64,000 nt of DNA from positions 124,001 through 188,000 of the forward strand of contig DASUEU010000038.1 of assembly GCA_036274895.1 (NCBI GenBank). The letters run 5' to 3'. Below the pieces are notes generated by a model. The model ran no database searches. It was not told where the DNA came from and was given only the letters and a program-made list of their open reading frames with translations. Shown here in pieces: positions 61,805 to 64,000 of the stretch (position 1 is its first letter; each line of letters opens with the position of its first letter). Position numbers and translations under genes: made by a program. The stretch is from CALMKX01 sp036274895 (GTDB lineage: Bacteria > Acidobacteriota > Thermoanaerobaculia > Multivoradales > SZUA-115).

Positions 61805-63043
61805 ATGCGCAAAGCCACCCCCGCGTCCTTCCTCGGAGCGCTTCTCCTCGTCCTCGCCGGCTCGCCCGCCGCCGCCCAACCCTGGCGAGGCACCGCCAGC
61901 CTCGAGCTCTCAGTGACCGAGAAGGGGCGGCCCCCGGCCCAACCGGTCGAGATCACCCTGCAATTCCTCGACGCCGAGCCCAAGGCCGGCCCGCCTCCCC
62001 TACCACCTGGACCGGGCGGTGAGGCGAGCGTCGGCGGGCTCGCCGAGGGCAAATGGCTGATCGAGATCAAGGTCGGCGGCAAGAGCGCGTACTCGGCCGT
62101 GGTGGCCCTGGAGGGCGGCAAGCGGGCGACCGTGGTGGCCGGCCCGGTGCGCGATGCCGCAGCGCCGGCGATCACGGTCAAGTACGGGAAGTCACGGGCC
62201 GGCGCTCCTCCTAGCCCGACGCCGGCGGCTCCCGAGCCGCGGCCCGAGCCCGCCCGGCCCTCGGCACCGCCACCCTCGAGCCCCCCGAAGCCGGCTCCAG
62301 CTCCAGCTCCGAGGACCACCCCGCGGGAGACCCCGACGGCCCCTTCCCCGACGCCAACGAGCCCGACACCGAGCCCCTCGGCCCCCGGCCACGCCACGCC
62401 GGCGCCGGTGGCTCCCCCTCCGGCCTCCCCTGCGCCGACAACCCGGCCGAGCGCTCCAGCCCCAACGCCGGCGCCGCGGCCGAGCTTCGTGACCGCCCCG
62501 GTCCGCTCGCCCAAAGACGGCACTTGCCCGGAATGCAAACCGGGCGAGTACGGCGTCACCGCCCAGCGGGCCGCCGGGCCCGGTCGCGGCGAGACCTGCG
62601 ATTTGGTGGCGAGCTTCAAGGCCGGCCTGAGCGCGTTGGCGGCCAGCCCGCCGCCGGACCTGGCCCGCTACGTCGGTCCCCTGGCCGATCCTGTCACCGG
62701 CGATTGGGTGGCCGCGGCCGGCCCCGACGCCGCCGCCCGGCTGCCCCGCTCGCCGGCCGGCGCTCCCTGCCAGGTGATGGCCATCGTGCTGCCCAAGGGA
62801 GCCCGCTACAAGGGCTACTCCTACGAGGCGGGGGACGCTTCGCGCAACGGCGCCTGCGTGGGCGACCAGGAGTGTGAGGTGGGTGCTGCCCGCTGGGCCG
62901 GCCACCCGGAGATCCAGCGCCTGGGCGACGCCACGGTGATCTTCGCCGTCTTCCACAACCAGTCGGGCGAGCGGGAGCGCCGGGCCAAGCTCAACGTCTA
63001 CTTCAGCCACCCCGACCCGGGATGGAAGCCGCCCACGCCCTGA
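61805..63043 (+). CDS. Secreted proline-rich protein, unknown
   Basis: 412 residues. Signal peptide (about 1-24, GSPAAAQP), a beta-rich domain (about 25-130) like carboxypeptidase-regulatory folds, a Pro/Ala/Thr-rich linker (about 135-235), then a Cys-containing C-domain (CPECKPGEYG, CVGDQECEVG). It is divergent from the BlaI operon and shares its operator region, so it may be co-regulated. Confidence 0.75.
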   Translation: MRKATPASFLGALLLVLAGSPAAAQPWRGTASLELSVTEKGRPPAQPVEITLQFLDAEPKAGPPPLPPGPGGEASVGGLAEGKWLIEIKVGGKSAYSAVVALEGGKRATVVAGPVRDAAAPAITVKYGKSRAGAPPSPTPAAPEPRPEPARPSAPPPSSPPKPAPAPAPRTTPRETPTAPSPTPTSPTPSPSAPGHATPAPVAPPPASPAPTTRPSAPAPTPAPRPSFVTAPVRSPKDGTCPECKPGEYGVTAQRAAGPGRGETCDLVASFKAGLSALAASPPPDLARYVGPLADPVTGDWVAAAGPDAAARLPRSPAGAPCQVMAIVLPKGARYKGYSYEAGDASRNGACVGDQECEVGAARWAGHPEIQRLGDATVIFAVFHNQSGERERRAKLNVYFSHPDPGWKPPTP

Positions 63044-63077
63044 GCCGACCCCTCCGGGCGCCAGCAGGGGCCTGGCG

Positions 63078-63848
63078 ATGAACCTCGCCGGCAAGGTCGC
63101 CCTGGTCACCGGAGGGGCGCGGCGGCTGGGCCGCGCCATCGCCCTCGAGTTGGCGACGAGCGGAGCTTCGATCGCCCTCCACTATGGCCGTTCCACGCTC
63201 GAGGCGGAGGCGACTGCCGCCGAGATCCGTGCCCGAGGCGTCGAGGTCTGGCCTCTGCCGGCCGACCTCGCCCGGCCGGAGCAGATCGCCTCCCTGTTCG
63301 CGGCGGTCGAGGCGAGGGCCGGCCGGCTCGACGTGCTGGTCAACAGCGCGGCTTGCTTCGAGAAGAAGCCCCTGGTGGAGATCAGCGCCGAGGAGTGGGA
63401 CGCGGTGATGGCCGTCAACCTCCGCGCCCCCTTCCTCACCACCCGGCACGCCGCCTCGCTGATGACCGCCTCGCCCCGGCCGGAGGGCGCGCCGGGGGCG
63501 ATCGTCAACCTCGTCGATCTCGCGGCCCTCCATCCCTGGCCGGGCTACGCCCACCACGGTGTGGCCAAGGCCGGGCTCGCCCACCTGACCCGCGTGGCGG
63601 CCCGCGAGCTGGCCCCGGGGGTGCGCGTCAACGCCGTCGCTCCCGGGGCCATCCTGCCCGCGCCGGGCGTGACGGCGGACAGTGCCGAGTGGCGGCGCCT
63701 CGGCGAGCGGCTGCCCCTCGGGCGCACGGGGCATCCCGGCGAAATCGCCCGGACCGTGGTCTTCCTGGCCGAGAATGACTTCATCACCGGCGCCATCCTG
63801 CCCGTCGACGGCGGCGAGAGCTTGCTCGGCGCCGGGCATCGCTCGTAG
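63078..63848 (+). CDS. Short-chain dehydrogenase (pteridine reductase/FolM-like) with altered active site
   Basis: 256 residues. NADPH motif VTGGARRLGRAIA (10-22), HYGRS after the second strand (typical of pteridine reductases), DVLVNSAACF and a C-terminal PVDGGE. The YxxxK motif is changed: Lys164 is present, but the position four before it is His160 (YAHHGVAK), with Tyr at -7. Next to folB, so a dihydropterin role is likely. Whether the changed site is active is open. Confidence 0.85.
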   Translation: MNLAGKVALVTGGARRLGRAIALELATSGASIALHYGRSTLEAEATAAEIRARGVEVWPLPADLARPEQIASLFAAVEARAGRLDVLVNSAACFEKKPLVEISAEEWDAVMAVNLRAPFLTTRHAASLMTASPRPEGAPGAIVNLVDLAALHPWPGYAHHGVAKAGLAHLTRVAARELAPGVRVNAVAPGAILPAPGVTADSAEWRRLGERLPLGRTGHPGEIARTVVFLAENDFITGAILPVDGGESLLGAGHRS

Positions 63849-63861
63849 GAGGGACCGACGC

Positions 63862-64000
63862 GTGGCCCGCGACAAGATCCTGATCCGCGACCTGCTCGTA
63901 CGCGGCATCATCGGCCTCGAGGACTGGGAGCGGAAGAGCCGCCAGGACATCGTGATCAACCTCACGGTCGAGGCTGACCTCGCCAAGGCCGGAGCGAGCG
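63862..64000 (+). CDS. folB: Dihydroneopterin aldolase FolB (partial, cut by window end)
   Basis: GTG start behind AGGAGGG. The visible 46 residues (KILIRDLLVRGIIGLEDWERKS, then QDIVINLTVEADL) match the FolB N-terminus. It converts dihydroneopterin in folate synthesis. The gene continues beyond 64000. Thirteen bases from the SDR gene, so one operon. Confidence 0.88.
   Translation, partial: MARDKILIRDLLVRGIIGLEDWERKSRQDIVINLTVEADLAKAGAS

Overview
The window is very GC-rich Gram-negative DNA. It encodes outer-membrane-type lipoproteins, a LolD/MacB-like exporter, a WcaJ-type sugar transferase, an ECF sigma/FecR pair, a SARP-AAA regulator and several DUF3857, S9-peptidase and pseudokinase-TPR proteins. 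This mix and the base composition suggest an acidobacterium (Thermoanaerobaculia-like), but that is inference: there is no rRNA, and I see no tRNA, CRISPR array, prophage or complete insertion sequence.

Layout. 0.1-5.3 kb: an ECF sigma/FecR operon diverges from a compact TIR - SLOG - DUF4062 operon, the best candidate for an undescribed defence or signalling system. 5.4-12.6 kb: a secreted acidic repeat protein, then a surface-polysaccharide cluster (four glycosyltransferases and an undecaprenyl-phosphate sugar transferase). 12.7-25.2 kb: SrkA-like kinase, RhlE-like helicase, desaturase, M48 protease, WS/DGAT acyltransferase, DUF2938 protein, exonuclease III, a PsiD-like decarboxylase and a PadR-HAAS-CPBP operon. 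25.3-29.5 kb: a manganese/zinc ABC importer operon with an operator over its start codon and a DtxR/MntR-like domain fused to one permease. 29.6-36.1 kb: two DUF3857/transglutaminase proteins, an AbrB-Doc toxin-antitoxin pair, an XRE regulator and a DUF4143 ATPase. 36.2-43.5 kb: groESL with CIRCE, an orphan lasso-type B1/B2 module, secreted proteins and a SARP-AAA regulator. 43.7-53.3 kb: MacAB/LolCDE-like exporter, a selenoprotein of the GrdB family with an in-frame UGA, membrane proteins, a RAYT-type transposase, an RdgC-like protein and an MFS exporter. 53.4-64 kb: an S9 peptidase fused to an FGE-like domain, an MscS-FHA channel next to a pseudokinase, a BlaI/BlaR1 pair with two operators, a Pro-rich secreted protein and a pterin/folate pair (SDR and folB, cut by the window end).

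The most pervasive feature is a short dispersed repeat with core GGCTGGCACCT. At least 22 copies lie on both strands, in spacers and inside reading frames. A RAYT-like HUH transposase gene at 49202-50119 sits between copies. In coding copies the repeat is read in phase, giving recurrent peptides (KVPA, RK.AGTL) in unrelated proteins, and at 48 kb it supplies the Shine-Dalgarno sequence and TTG start of a gene. Two other palindromic repeat types occur in spacers.

Starts were chosen from Shine-Dalgarno sequences, ATGA/GTGA overlaps and family alignments recalled from knowledge. No database search was run.
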